Positions 8,461 through 18,100 of a stretch of 64,000 bases of DNA are shown in pieces. How positions within the stretch are numbered: the first letter of the stretch is position 1; each line of letters starts with the position of its first letter. A model generated the notes under the pieces. The model ran no database searches. It was given only the letters and a program-made list of their open reading frames with translations, and was not told where the DNA came from. The stretch comes from Candidatus Melainabacteria bacterium (GTDB taxonomy: Bacteria > Cyanobacteriota > Vampirovibrionia > 2-02-FULL-35-15): assembly GCA_016201905.1 (NCBI GenBank), contig JACQBQ010000018.1, forward strand, positions 1 through 64,000. Direction: 5' to 3'. Position numbers and translations under genes: made by a program.

Positions 8461-8979
8461 AATTTCAAGCTTTTCAAAGTTTTCAAGGTTTGACAAATTA
8501 TCGGTATTTAAAAAGTTTCTAAGTGTTTGTTCTTTTGGGTTTGCTTCTTTGTGAAATCCAAAGCAAACATTTTCTCTTAACTTATAATTTATACTTACGT
8601 TTCCTGTAGAATCGTTTATCATAAACTCGCTTGATAGGGGAAATATTCTACAGGCAAAAGGCCTGTCTATGTAAACCTGACAAGAGCCATCTTCTGAGAG
8701 GTTTGGACACCAGCCGTTTTCTCTCCACTTTATAAATGCTTTTGGAAGATTTGTTTTCTCATCAATTTTTATATCGATCAGGTTAATTATATTTAAGTCA
8801 ATTCTTTTGCTTAGCAGCTTATAAACATCATAAACAGACAGTTGTAAAAGCCCTACATTTTCTTTTATGCAACAAGTGCCCCAGCATTCTTTTGCGCAGG
8901 TAAAATTAAAACTCTCATCTTCTTTAATAAGTGTTTCTTTTACCTGCTTATTTAAGTACTGATTTAAGTTGTTTGGCAT
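8440..8979 (-). CDS. YkgJ-family metal-binding (CxxxCxxxCC) protein, 3' end replaced
   Basis: The protein belongs to the zinc/iron-chelating YkgJ (CxxCxxCC-type) family, whose cysteines are thought to bind a metal or Fe-S cluster. The N-terminal cluster FTCAKECWGTCC (26-37) and the typical CQVYIDRPFACRIFP (100-114) are intact. The natural sequence ends at about residue 173. The last six residues, NKPTSF, and the stop codon come from the palindromic repeat, so the original C-terminus (8008-8279) has been cut off. The cysteine domain may still work. The gene starts 13 bp after the bcp stop and is probably cotranscribed with it. Confidence 0.8.
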   Translation of the reverse strand: MPNNLNQYLNKQVKETLIKEDESFNFTCAKECWGTCCIKENVGLLQLSVYDVYKLLSKRIDLNIINLIDIKIDEKTNLPKAFIKWRENGWCPNLSEDGSCQVYIDRPFACRIFPLSSEFMINDSTGNVSINYKLRENVCFGFHKEANPKEQTLRNFLNTDNLSNLENFEKLEINKPTSF

Positions 8980-8992
8980 TTAAAAATAAAGG

Positions 8993-9490
8993 TTAGATAA
9001 GATTTAATTCTTCAAGTTTTTCTAGAACTTCGTCAGCATGGTTTGGGCAATCAACCTTATTGAAAACACATGCGATTTTTTGTTCCGGATTAATAATAAA
9101 AGTAGTTCTGACGGTGCCCATGACTTTTTTCCCATACATGTTTTTTTCCTGCCAGACTCCATAAGCTTCTTGTACTTTCTTGTCAGTGTCAGAAACCAAT
9201 GTAAATGGTAAATCATACTTTTCAATAAAGCCAGAATGCGATTTTTGGCTGTCTTTGCTTACGCCTAAGATAACAACACTTTTCTTTTTAAAACTGGAAT
9301 AACGATCTCTCAAACTGCAAGCTTCCTTAGTACAACCGGGTGTGTTGTCTTTTGGATAAAAATAAAGAACTATGGTTTTTCCTTTAAATCCTTTTAAGGA
9401 AATCTTTTTACTGTCCTGATCTAAAGCTTCAAAATCAGCAGCTCTATCTCCGATTTGGGGCATTTTAGATTTGGTAAGAGTTTTAGACAT
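8993..9490 (-). CDS. bcp: Peroxiredoxin Bcp (thiol peroxidase)
   Basis: This is a thioredoxin-dependent peroxidase of the AhpC/TSA Bcp group (165 aa) that reduces hydrogen peroxide and organic peroxides in the cytoplasm. The motif YFYPKDNTPGCTKEACSL gives peroxidatic Cys53 and resolving Cys58, the five-residue spacing of atypical 2-Cys Bcp. A clear AAGGAG ribosome binding site precedes the ATG. It follows purM by 2 bp and is likely in one operon with it. Confidence 0.94.
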   Translation of the reverse strand: MSKTLTKSKMPQIGDRAADFEALDQDSKKISLKGFKGKTIVLYFYPKDNTPGCTKEACSLRDRYSSFKKKSVVILGVSKDSQKSHSGFIEKYDLPFTLVSDTDKKVQEAYGVWQEKNMYGKKVMGTVRTTFIINPEQKIACVFNKVDCPNHADEVLEKLEELNLI

Positions 9491-9492
9491 TT

Positions 9493-10545
9493 TTAAAATT
9501 CTCCTTTGTAAAAAACTTTTTCTTTGTCCTTTTTGCTTTCTACTATAGTACCTATTTTATAACTTTTGTAATTTAATTTTTGTATTTCATTAATTGTCGA
9601 CTGCTCATACTGTTTGTCAGTTACTAAAATCATGCCTATACCATTATTAAAGGTTCTTAGCATTTCATCTCTTTCAATATTTCCCAGCTCTTGAATGATT
9701 TTAAATATTTTTGGCTTTTTCCAGGAAGTTAAATCAAATTCACATCCAATATTATTGGGAAATATCCTTGGAGTGTTTTCAGTCAGCCCTCCGCCAGTAA
9801 TGTTTACGATTCCTTTTATCTCAAACTTTTCCCTAATATTTTGAATAAGTTTTGTATAAATAAATGTTGGTGCTAAAAGTAGTTTGCCGATTGGTTTATC
9901 TAAATCTTTGTGTTTAAAACTAACATCCCACTTTGCAACTTCAAATAATACTTTTTGTGCAAGACTATAACCATTACTGTGAAGCCCAGAACTTTGAATC
10001 CCTATTAAGGAATCACCTGCTTTAATTTTTGAACCATCAATGATTTTACTTCTTTCAACAATACCAACAGCAAAGCCAGCCAGATCATACTCACCGTTTT
10101 TATAAAAACCAGGAAGCTCAGCTGTTTCTCCACCAAGCAACGTACAGTTAGACTGTAAGCATCCATCTGCTATTCCTTTTATTACTTCTTTTGCCTGATC
10201 TGGAGAAAGTTTTCCGGTAGCAAAGTAATCTAAGAAAAATAGCGGTTCAGCACCTGAACAAATAAGATCATTTACACACATTGCTACAAGATCTATTCCA
10301 ATGGTTTCGTGGTCATTTAATTTAAAAGCCAATTTAAGTTTTGTGCCGACCCCGTCAGTACATGCAACCAGTACAGGGTCTTTATAGCCTGTCGGCAATT
10401 TAAAAAGTCCATTAAATCCACCTATTCCTGAGATAACTTCGCTTCTGTATGTCTTTTTTGCAAGAGGTTTTATATATTCAACAGTTTTGTTTCCTGCTTC
10501 TATATCAACCCCAGAATCTTTATATGTAAGTTTTGATGACATCAT
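9493..10545 (-). CDS. purM: Phosphoribosylformylglycinamidine cyclo-ligase
   Basis: PurM (350 aa, full length) makes aminoimidazole ribonucleotide from FGAM with ATP in purine synthesis. It opens with TYKDSGVDIEAGN, then has TDGVGTKLKLA, GGETAELPGFY and GLHSNGYSLA, all typical of the AIR-synthase fold. Two adjacent ATG codons (10545 and 10542) are possible starts, and neither has a ribosome binding site. The divergent gene plsY starts only 15 bp away. The window also carries purE (48035) but no other pur genes. Confidence 0.96.
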   Translation of the reverse strand: MMSSKLTYKDSGVDIEAGNKTVEYIKPLAKKTYRSEVISGIGGFNGLFKLPTGYKDPVLVACTDGVGTKLKLAFKLNDHETIGIDLVAMCVNDLICSGAEPLFFLDYFATGKLSPDQAKEVIKGIADGCLQSNCTLLGGETAELPGFYKNGEYDLAGFAVGIVERSKIIDGSKIKAGDSLIGIQSSGLHSNGYSLAQKVLFEVAKWDVSFKHKDLDKPIGKLLLAPTFIYTKLIQNIREKFEIKGIVNITGGGLTENTPRIFPNNIGCEFDLTSWKKPKIFKIIQELGNIERDEMLRTFNNGIGMILVTDKQYEQSTINEIQKLNYKSYKIGTIVESKKDKEKVFYKGEF

Positions 10546-10555
10546 TTAAAATGAT
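10541..10555. promoter_or_regulatory. Palindrome between purM and plsY starts
   Basis: ATCATTTAAAATGAT is a perfect inverted repeat covering the purM start codons. The two divergent ATGs are 15 bp apart. Possible -10 boxes are TATCAT (for purM, ending 5 nt before its ATG) and TAAAAT (for plsY, 8 nt before its ATG). Each -35 region would have to lie inside the other gene. The palindrome may be chance in such AT-rich DNA. Confidence 0.35.
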
Positions 10556-10560
10556 ACATT

Positions 10561-11169
10561 ATGATCCCCAATTATTTTTTATCCTTGTTAATTTGGATAA
10601 TTATAGGATACTTATCAGGCTCAATTCCTACAGGTTATTGGCTTGGCAAGTTAAAAGGTATAGACCTCACGCAGATTGGCAGTGGGAGCACTGGTGCTAC
10701 AAATGTTTTAAGAAATGTTGGCAAAGTTGAAGCTTTAATGACTTTAATCTTTGATGCTGTAAAAGGATTTTTACCGGTTTACTTTGCAATAAGATTTCAG
10801 GGTAGCAGCTCAATCGTTGTTTTTGTGGGAGTAGCTTGTATTCTGGGGCATAGCAAATCAATTTTTTTAAAGTTTAAAGGTGGAAAATCATCTGCAACAG
10901 GTCTTGGAATTTTAATTGCACTTAGCTGGCAGGCTGCAGTAATTACTTTTATGCTTTGGACAATTATAGTTTTGACATCAAGATATTCTTCTCTAGGATC
11001 GATTATTTCAATACCACTTACACCGGTATGGCTTTATTTATTTCATAAACCGGTAGCTTACATTTTATTTGTAGTGTTTGCTGCAGTTTATATTGTTCTA
11101 ATCAGGCATAGAGAAAATATACAGCGATTGCTCAAAGGAAATGAGCCGAAGATAGGGGAAGGAAATTAA
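10561..11169 (+). CDS. plsY: Glycerol-3-phosphate acyltransferase PlsY
   Basis: This integral membrane enzyme (202 aa, about five membrane segments) transfers the acyl group of acyl-phosphate to glycerol-3-phosphate, the first step of phospholipid synthesis. The three family motifs are visible: SGSIPTGYWLGK followed by GSGSTGATNVLRN, then FKGGKSSATGLG, and RHRENIQRLLKGNE near the end. No ribosome binding site is visible before the ATG, and the divergent purM start is 15 bp away. Its stop lies in the first unit of a heptad repeat. Confidence 0.95.
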   Translation: MIPNYFLSLLIWIIIGYLSGSIPTGYWLGKLKGIDLTQIGSGSTGATNVLRNVGKVEALMTLIFDAVKGFLPVYFAIRFQGSSSIVVFVGVACILGHSKSIFLKFKGGKSSATGLGILIALSWQAAVITFMLWTIIVLTSRYSSLGSIISIPLTPVWLYLFHKPVAYILFVVFAAVYIVLIRHRENIQRLLKGNEPKIGEGN

Positions 11170-11219
11170 GAATTAAGAATTAAGAATTAAGAATTAAGAA
11201 TTAAGAATTAAAAATTAAT
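11164..11219. repeat. Tandem 7-bp repeat (AATTAAG)n
   Basis: Six perfect AATTAAG units (11164-11205) are followed by two degenerate ones. The array fills the gap between the convergent genes plsY and leuB. A shorter version, GAATTAAGAATTAA, occurs after fabZ near 25353, also between convergent gene ends. The units are too short and spacer-free for CRISPR. It looks like a slippage microsatellite. Confidence 0.9.
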
Positions 11220-11221
11220 TC

Positions 11222-12337
11222 TTATACTTTGGACTTACTAACAGCAAGTTCTTTGCAAATTAAATCTCCCATTTCTCTTGTGCCTATTAGTTTAGTCGGG
11301 GAAACTCCGTCCCTACTTTCTTGGTGAATATCTTTGGTTCTATACCCTTGACTTAAAATATTTTTTACTGAGTTAAGAATTAAATTGTAAACTTTTTCAT
11401 CGCTAAAACTGTACTTAAACATCATTGCTGCGGAAAGTAGCATTGCTATTGGATTGGCTAGATTTTTTCCTGCAATATCTGGTGCACTGCCGTGAACTGG
11501 TTCATAAATAGCTGGATGTGCACCATCGCCCATAGATGCACTTGGTAGCATGCCAATACTTCCAGTTAACATTGCTCCTTCATCGGATAAAATATCTCCA
11601 AATAAATTTTCAGCCAGAATTACATCAAATTGTTTTGGATTTTTAATCAACTGCATAGCTGCATTGTCTACTAACATATGTTCGAGATTAACATCCTTAT
11701 AATCTTTAGAAACTTGAGTTACTGTCTCTCTCCAGAGTTGAGAGACATCTAAAACATTTGCTTTATCGATCGAAGTGACTTTCTTCTTTCTTTTTCTTGC
11801 AATTTCAAAAGCAACTTTTGCAATTCTTTTAATTTCTGACTCTGAATAAACCATAGTGTTAAAGCCAACTTTTTCCCCATGTTTAACTTCTATACCTTTT
11901 GGGTTACCAAAATAAAGTCCACCGGTAAGCTCGCGAACTACTATTAGATCTGTGCTAGCTAAAACATCTTTTTTAATAGTAGAACTGTCAAGTAACGGAT
12001 CAAAAACCATTACAGGTCTAAGATTTGCAAAGGCAGAAAGACCTGCTCTAAGCCCAAGGAGTCCTGTTTCAGGGCGCTTTTCACGTGGTAAGTTATCATA
12101 CTTAGGTCCACCAATTGCAGCAAGTAAAACAGCATCAGAATTTTTACAAGTGTTTAGTGTATCCTCAGGAAGTGGAATCCCATATTTATCGATAGCAATT
12201 CCACCAAAATCTTTTTTTGTAATTTCAAATTTGTAGTTAAACTGCCCTTCAATTACTTTAAGTAATTTTTCTGCTTCTAAAGAAACTTCAGGACCTATTC
12301 CATCCCCGCTTAATAGAGTTATTTTTTTAGTCTGCAT
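11222..12337 (-). CDS. leuB: 3-isopropylmalate dehydrogenase
   Basis: LeuB (371 aa) oxidises and decarboxylates 3-isopropylmalate with NAD+ in leucine synthesis. Visible motifs are GDGIGPEV at the N-terminus, GGPKYD, RELTGGLYFG, MLVDNAAMQL, ENLFGDILSDE and the NAD-site YEPVHGSAPDIAGK. leuA, leuC and leuD are not in the window. The 3' end abuts the heptad repeat. It is separated from the upstream glycerophosphodiesterase gene by 88 bp with no obvious terminator. Confidence 0.96.
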   Translation of the reverse strand: MQTKKITLLSGDGIGPEVSLEAEKLLKVIEGQFNYKFEITKKDFGGIAIDKYGIPLPEDTLNTCKNSDAVLLAAIGGPKYDNLPREKRPETGLLGLRAGLSAFANLRPVMVFDPLLDSSTIKKDVLASTDLIVVRELTGGLYFGNPKGIEVKHGEKVGFNTMVYSESEIKRIAKVAFEIARKRKKKVTSIDKANVLDVSQLWRETVTQVSKDYKDVNLEHMLVDNAAMQLIKNPKQFDVILAENLFGDILSDEGAMLTGSIGMLPSASMGDGAHPAIYEPVHGSAPDIAGKNLANPIAMLLSAAMMFKYSFSDEKVYNLILNSVKNILSQGYRTKDIHQESRDGVSPTKLIGTREMGDLICKELAVSKSKV

Positions 12338-12425
12338 ATAATTAATTTAAGCATAAATTAATTGTTTTGAGTGTGTTGAAAATCGGTGAAACCTATATTC
12401 TCGATTTGTGTCTATTTTGGAACAG

Positions 12426-13298
12426 TTATTGTATTTTTGGTGAGAACTTTGAAAGGACATCTATAGCTGTTTCAGCTTGATAAGTAATGGCACCATCAGC
12501 ACCGTCAATTATTAATCTTTTTATTTCAACTATTTCTTCTTCTGGAGATTCTTTCCAAGTCCAAGGATATGTTTTTAATCCTTCACTATGTATGTTTTCT
12601 ATTGCTTTTTTTGTAGCTTGATCAAGGCAAGGATTCATAATATCAAAACCATAGTCTTTTTTTAGTTGTTTTATTTTTTGCAAATCATTTGCTTCTCCTT
12701 GGTATATGTTATGAGCAGTAGTGATTTTATTATTTAATTTCTTTACCTCATCCAGTGCTTCTACTACAAAGCATAAGACACATGTTTGCTCAATTAATCC
12801 TTTAGTTGTTATAAATTCAACTACTTCTTTAACCATTTCTTTTAAATACTTATTGTCTTGTGGCAGTTTATCATTTAAAAACTTTAATTCAATGAATAGC
12901 TTTGTACCTTTTGGGATAAGAATTTCCTCAAGCAATGGAATCCTGGCATGTTCAATTTTACTTGTAAGCTGGCTTCCTTTTTTCTGTAAGGCTTCTTTTA
13001 AGCCGTTAATATTTATCTGTGCTTTTTGAAGTTCATCATAAGTATATTCACTGACTAGGTTTTGTTTACTTTCACCCGGGATGAAAAATACTCGTCCGGT
13101 AAAGTCATCATGATGGACTAGCTTTTTAAGATCTTTGGACAAGATTACATCAAGTTCAATTCTATGCGCACCAAGATCTAAAGCAGACTGAAAAGATTGA
13201 ATGGTGTTTTCTATGTTAATTGAATTAAGTGGATTTCCAGGATTACCACGGTGACCAATAATTTCAAATTTACTTGAAATATTGTGTGATATTTTCAT
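12426..13298 (-). CDS. Glycerophosphodiester phosphodiesterase
   Basis: This TIM-barrel GDPD-family enzyme (290 aa) hydrolyses glycerophosphodiesters to glycerol-3-phosphate and an alcohol. The hallmark residues are present: GHRGNPG near 15-21, ENTIQSF, RIELDV and the catalytic-type LVHHDD. A later FIELKF supplies the next acidic pair. No signal peptide is seen, so it is probably cytoplasmic. It starts 6 bp after the SurA-like gene and is translated in the same run. Confidence 0.88.
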   Translation of the reverse strand: MKISHNISSKFEIIGHRGNPGNPLNSINIENTIQSFQSALDLGAHRIELDVILSKDLKKLVHHDDFTGRVFFIPGESKQNLVSEYTYDELQKAQININGLKEALQKKGSQLTSKIEHARIPLLEEILIPKGTKLFIELKFLNDKLPQDNKYLKEMVKEVVEFITTKGLIEQTCVLCFVVEALDEVKKLNNKITTAHNIYQGEANDLQKIKQLKKDYGFDIMNPCLDQATKKAIENIHSEGLKTYPWTWKESPEEEIVEIKRLIIDGADGAITYQAETAIDVLSKFSPKIQ

Positions 13299-13304
13299 GG
13301 ATTT

Positions 13305-15095
13305 TTATGGTTTTTGATTGACTGTTACTCTTCTGGTATCAATTTTTTTTCTTAACTCGTCAAGTTCTTTTGATAGGTCTTTTGAAGATTGAATATTTTG
13401 TAAAGTCGAATTATTTTTCTTGAAAACATTTAAATCATTTAGCTCTACAGAATAAGTTTTTACTTGTGATGGTGGTGTAGATGGCTCTGGTTTAGATTCT
13501 GGTGCTGGCTGATTTTGAGCTTGTGGTTCTGTCTTTTCACTATCTTTATTCTTAGCGATTTCTTCACCGGGTACTATGCTTTCTTGAAGATTGAGGACTG
13601 GGGGTTGGGAGCTAGATGCTTCTTGTTTTTGTTTTCTTTCCAGTATTACCAGTTTAAGTTTATTAAATTTTTCTTTTAGGACTTTTGTTGGCTCAGATTT
13701 TAATTTCTGATTCAGTTTTTCTCCTATCCTTTTAATTTTTTCTTTGTCAAGTTTTATTAGTGGTACATTTGCTGCTTTTTTAATTTGTTCTGTGGTGTTT
13801 TGATTTTGAGCAGGTAGTGGTTCTAAAACTTTAGGCTTATTTTGTTCTGCTATGTTTCCAGATTCTTCTACTGGTATGTTTTGCTTAATGTGTGAATTAA
13901 TAAGGTCTTTTTGAGCCTGGTTTAGTAATGGGGCATCACTGTATCGATTAAATACCTTTGACAGAGAAAATTTCGGAAGCTTAAATCTCTTCTCCTCTTT
14001 CATTACTTCAGTATCTGTGCTGTTTTGTATTGCTATCTCTTCATTTTTTTTCTGCTTAATTTCTTCTGCAATTATGTTATTGGTTTTGTCTTCAAGTTTT
14101 TTAGCTTCTTCTATTATTGTTGATTTTGTTATGGTAGGGTACTTTTCTAGACGTAGAGTTGTATTTGGATCTTCATTATTAACTGTTTGATCTGTTGGAG
14201 TGGCTGAGTCAGGCTTTTCTGCTACAGGCAGATCTGCCTTAGGTGGGAAATCTGTTCCTACAACTGCTTCGGGTTCTGGTTCAGAGGCCAGGGTTTGTTC
14301 CTGTGGTTGCTCTTTTTGGGGAGACAATTTATTTGTATAAATAACGATATCAGCTTTTGATTTCTTCTCAGAAATAAACAATTTAAGAATATTATTTTTA
14401 TCAACTGCATTTGAATTAGACAGAAGAGAGTTTTTTACAAGCTCGTAAAGTATTTGATCCTTGATTTCATTTTTTGCATCGTCAATAGTTGCATTGTTTT
14501 CGCTTAAAAAGGCTGTAAATCCTTCTTCGCCACCTTGTTTTTCTTTAATCAGGTTTAGTCTTCTTATGATTTCTCCTTCAGAGACTTTCAGGTTTCTTGA
14601 TTTTGCTTCCTGTAAGATCAGGATTTCATTGATCATTCTTTCAACAACTTTTTCATTCATGTGTTTCTTGAAATATTTTTCTAATAGCATATTTTCTTCT
14701 AATTTTTGTTTTATGTCAGAGACTAGTAAGCTGTTTTCTTTTGCCTTGTTCTCTAGATTTTCTAAACTGCCTATACTTGTAATTAATTCCTGCCAGGCTT
14801 TGTCAAGTTCTTCATTGCTTATGATTAAGCCTTCTTTATTTATTTCTTTTAATTGCTCCTCTCTTTTTAAAGCTGATTTTGGGTTTTTGACGGATGGGGA
14901 AAAGAGGTCAAAATTTAAATCCTGATGAAACTTCTTTTTTTGTGCTTTAAGCAGGCGATTAAATTCACTTAAATAAAGATTTTCACTGTTTACTTTGCCA
15001 ACAATTTCATCATTAGATTCTGCGAAAGAATTATAATCCGGTATAAAAATCAGAAATAATATAAGCAAAAAAAGTATAAGCAAATTAGTTTTCAT
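13305..15095 (-). CDS. SurA-N-like periplasmic protein with long disordered tail
   Basis: The 596-aa protein has a Sec signal peptide (hydrophobic 4-20, likely cleavage after SFA-ES near 25). A SurA/PrsA N-terminal-like chaperone region (about 30-240) follows, opening with VGKVNSENLYLSEFNRLL and containing RMINEILILQEAKSRNLKVS. No parvulin PPIase domain follows. Instead 250-590 is low-complexity, rich in Pro, Gln, Glu and Lys. It may be an outer-membrane-protein or secretion chaperone without isomerase activity. GGAG lies about 6 nt before the ATG. It follows mfd by about 70 bp on the same strand. Confidence 0.65.
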   Translation of the reverse strand: MKTNLLILFLLILFLIFIPDYNSFAESNDEIVGKVNSENLYLSEFNRLLKAQKKKFHQDLNFDLFSPSVKNPKSALKREEQLKEINKEGLIISNEELDKAWQELITSIGSLENLENKAKENSLLVSDIKQKLEENMLLEKYFKKHMNEKVVERMINEILILQEAKSRNLKVSEGEIIRRLNLIKEKQGGEEGFTAFLSENNATIDDAKNEIKDQILYELVKNSLLSNSNAVDKNNILKLFISEKKSKADIVIYTNKLSPQKEQPQEQTLASEPEPEAVVGTDFPPKADLPVAEKPDSATPTDQTVNNEDPNTTLRLEKYPTITKSTIIEEAKKLEDKTNNIIAEEIKQKKNEEIAIQNSTDTEVMKEEKRFKLPKFSLSKVFNRYSDAPLLNQAQKDLINSHIKQNIPVEESGNIAEQNKPKVLEPLPAQNQNTTEQIKKAANVPLIKLDKEKIKRIGEKLNQKLKSEPTKVLKEKFNKLKLVILERKQKQEASSSQPPVLNLQESIVPGEEIAKNKDSEKTEPQAQNQPAPESKPEPSTPPSQVKTYSVELNDLNVFKKNNSTLQNIQSSKDLSKELDELRKKIDTRRVTVNQKP

Positions 15096-15165
15096 ATTTT
15101 TCTCCGTTAAGTTATAGATATTATATTTTAAAACAACTTTGCCTAAATAAAGTTAAGGTTGGCTT

Positions 15166-18100
15166 TTATGCTATTTTCTCATTTAAGCTGAGCGATTTTA
15201 GGTTTTGAAGAAGTTCAAATAGAATCTCAAGTTGCTGGCTGGAATCTAACCCAGTGGTTTTTACAAGAAGGTAGGAAATATCACTGCTTCCCCTAGCACC
15301 TCCTTTGAATGCAACTCTAGTAGCTAAGTTTTTAGGCAGTTTGCTTTGTATGCTGAGCCACCTTTGAAGTCTTAAGTTAGCTTCGATTTTTATGTTTGAT
15401 GATATCCCCTCTGATTTAAGATATTTAATTCCGATTTGATTTGCCAGAATTCTAAGTTCAACAATTTTAATTAGGTTTTTTACTTCTTGTGGGTAATCCC
15501 CAAAACGATCTTTCCACTCTGAACTTAAATATTCAAGCTCTTTATGGGATCTGACGTTTGCCAGGCGTTTATATTCAATTACTTTTTGCTGCTCATCTTC
15601 AATATATACATTTGGTATGTAGGCATTGATATTTAAATCGACTAGAGATTCGAGCTCAGGATCACTTACTTCTAATCCTCTTAATTTGTCTACTGCTTCA
15701 TTTAACAGTTCACAATAAAAATCAAATCCAACAGAAATCATGTGTCCGTGTTGTTCTGCGCCAAGTATATTTCCAACGCCTCTAATCTCCATATCTCTAA
15801 GTGCAATTTGATATCCCGAGCCTAGGCTTGAAAATTCTTTAATTGCCTGTAGTCTGTTCTTTGCTGTTTCTGTTAAAATTTTTTCAGTTTCGTAGAGACA
15901 GTAAGCATATGCCTGAACTTCGGATCTGCCAACTCTGCCTCTTAACTGATAAAGTTGAGCTAGTCCCATTTGATCTGAATTATCAATAACTATGGTGTTT
16001 ACATTTGGAATATCTATTCCTGATTCGATTATTGTAGTGCAGACAAGAACGCTATATTTTTTTTGTAAAAAATCAAACATAACATTTTCAAGTTCTTTGT
16101 CCTGCATCTGCCCGTGTGCAATTGCAATTTTAGCTTCAGGTACAAGTTCTTTAATATATGATGCTGTTTTGTGAATAGTTTCTACTCTATTGTGTACAAA
16201 ATAAACTTGTCCGCCTCTTTCAAGTTCATGCAAAATAGCAGTTTTTGTAATAGTTGGTTTAAAATCACCTACGAAAGTTTTAATGGGTAATCGATTTACA
16301 GGAGGCGTGTTTATTAACGACATGTCCCTTGCACCAGAAAGTGCCATGTGCAGGGTGCGGGGAATTGGAGTAGCACTTAAAGTTATTACATCTACACTTA
16401 CTCTTAACTGTTTTAATTTTTCTTTATGCCCAACTCCAAACCTTTGTTCTTCATCGATTATTACAAGTCCAAGGTCTTTGAACTTAACATCGTTTTGCAG
16501 GAGCCTGTGAGTACCAATTACAACATCAACTTCACCAAGTGCTAATTTCCCAATTGTTTTTTTTTGTTCGGCTGGGCTCACAAATCTGCTCAATAAGCCG
16601 ATTTTAACTGGATAAGGTGCCAGTCTTTCAGAAATTACATTGTAGTGCTGCTGAGCAAGAATAGTAGTAGGGACAAGCACTGCAACTTGTTTATTAGATA
16701 AGACAGCTTTGAATATTGCTCTAAGTGCAACCTCTGTTTTGCCAAACCCAACATCACCACAGATTAATCTGTCAGTAGGTTTTGTAGATTCCATGTCAGC
16801 TTTCACATCACAGATTGCCTGCCATTGATCAGGTGTTTCAGTATATGGAAAAGCCTCTTCCATTTCTAGCTGCCAGTGTGAATCAGGGTTAAATGCTAAG
16901 CCTTCAAGTTTAGATCTGGCTGTGTAAAGATTTAACAAGTCTTCTGCAATTTTTTTAACTGCCTTTTTAACTTTTTTCTTAGTAAGTTCCCAGTCAGTGC
17001 CACCTAACCTGGAAAGTTTTGGCAATACATCGGCTGAGCCACGGTATCTGTATAAAAGATTTATTTGTTCTACGGGTAAATAAAGTTTTCCATCGGCAGC
17101 ATATTCAATCATTAAATATTCACGTTCAATATTATCGATGGACATTTTTGCAAGTCCACGATATTTCCCAATGCCATGTTTTAGATGAACAACAAAATCA
17201 TTTGGTTTTAGGTCTTCTATATTTGAGTAATAATCATACCGGTCTGATTTGGGAGTTTTCTTTAAAGTGTTTAATTTTCGTTTTGTGCCAAATATTTCCT
17301 GGTCAGTTAGGACAATGATATTTGCAAAATCCATCGTAAAGCCATTTATTGTTCCCTCTTTACTTATAAATATTTGATTATTTTTATAGTCTTCGTCTTT
17401 TAATCCCTCAGTATAAACACTGTTTATATTCCATTCTCTTAGTATGCCTTTTACTCTCTGTGGCTGGTCACTAAAAATTATTATTTTGTTTTTTAGTGAA
17501 AGCCAGTCTTTTACTTTTTCTGTAAACTGTTCTATTTGATTATGGAATCTGAGAGCAGGGTTAAATTGAAGGCTTATGGAGTGAGAGTTTGAGTCGCTAG
17601 AAAGCTCAAACCTCTCTATGAAAGCCCTGGAAAAATTTTTCAGATTTTTTAAGACAAGCCCTGGATCTACTAATAGAAAATCTGGCAAAGGAATTATTTT
17701 GTTGCTTTTTTCCAATTCACCTTTTATCTCTACATTTCTTCTATGCCATGATTCAAGTAAAATTGAATTTGCTTCCCAGTCGTCAGTGATTACCAGTGTT
17801 TTAGTATCTAGATAGTCAAATAAAGACGAAGCTTTTTGATTAACTAGCTGTGAGTAATATTCTAGGGACTCACAGTAAGTGCTGGCTTCTAATAGCTCTG
17901 TCTCGTGTTTTATTAATTCGTTTAAAGAACCATCATCCTTATGAAGTTTTTTAACTTTATTTAAAAGATCACTTATATCAGGGTCGATGACATAATACCT
18001 GGGTGTAATAGTAATATTGCTTATATTTTCTTGTGATCTTTGAGTGGATATTGAGTAAGTTCTAATTGATTCAATTTCATCTCCAAAAAACTCTATCCGG

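Noticed and set aside
11164-11219. CRISPR array
   Set aside because: The units are 7 bp with no spacers and no cas genes are present. It is a microsatellite.
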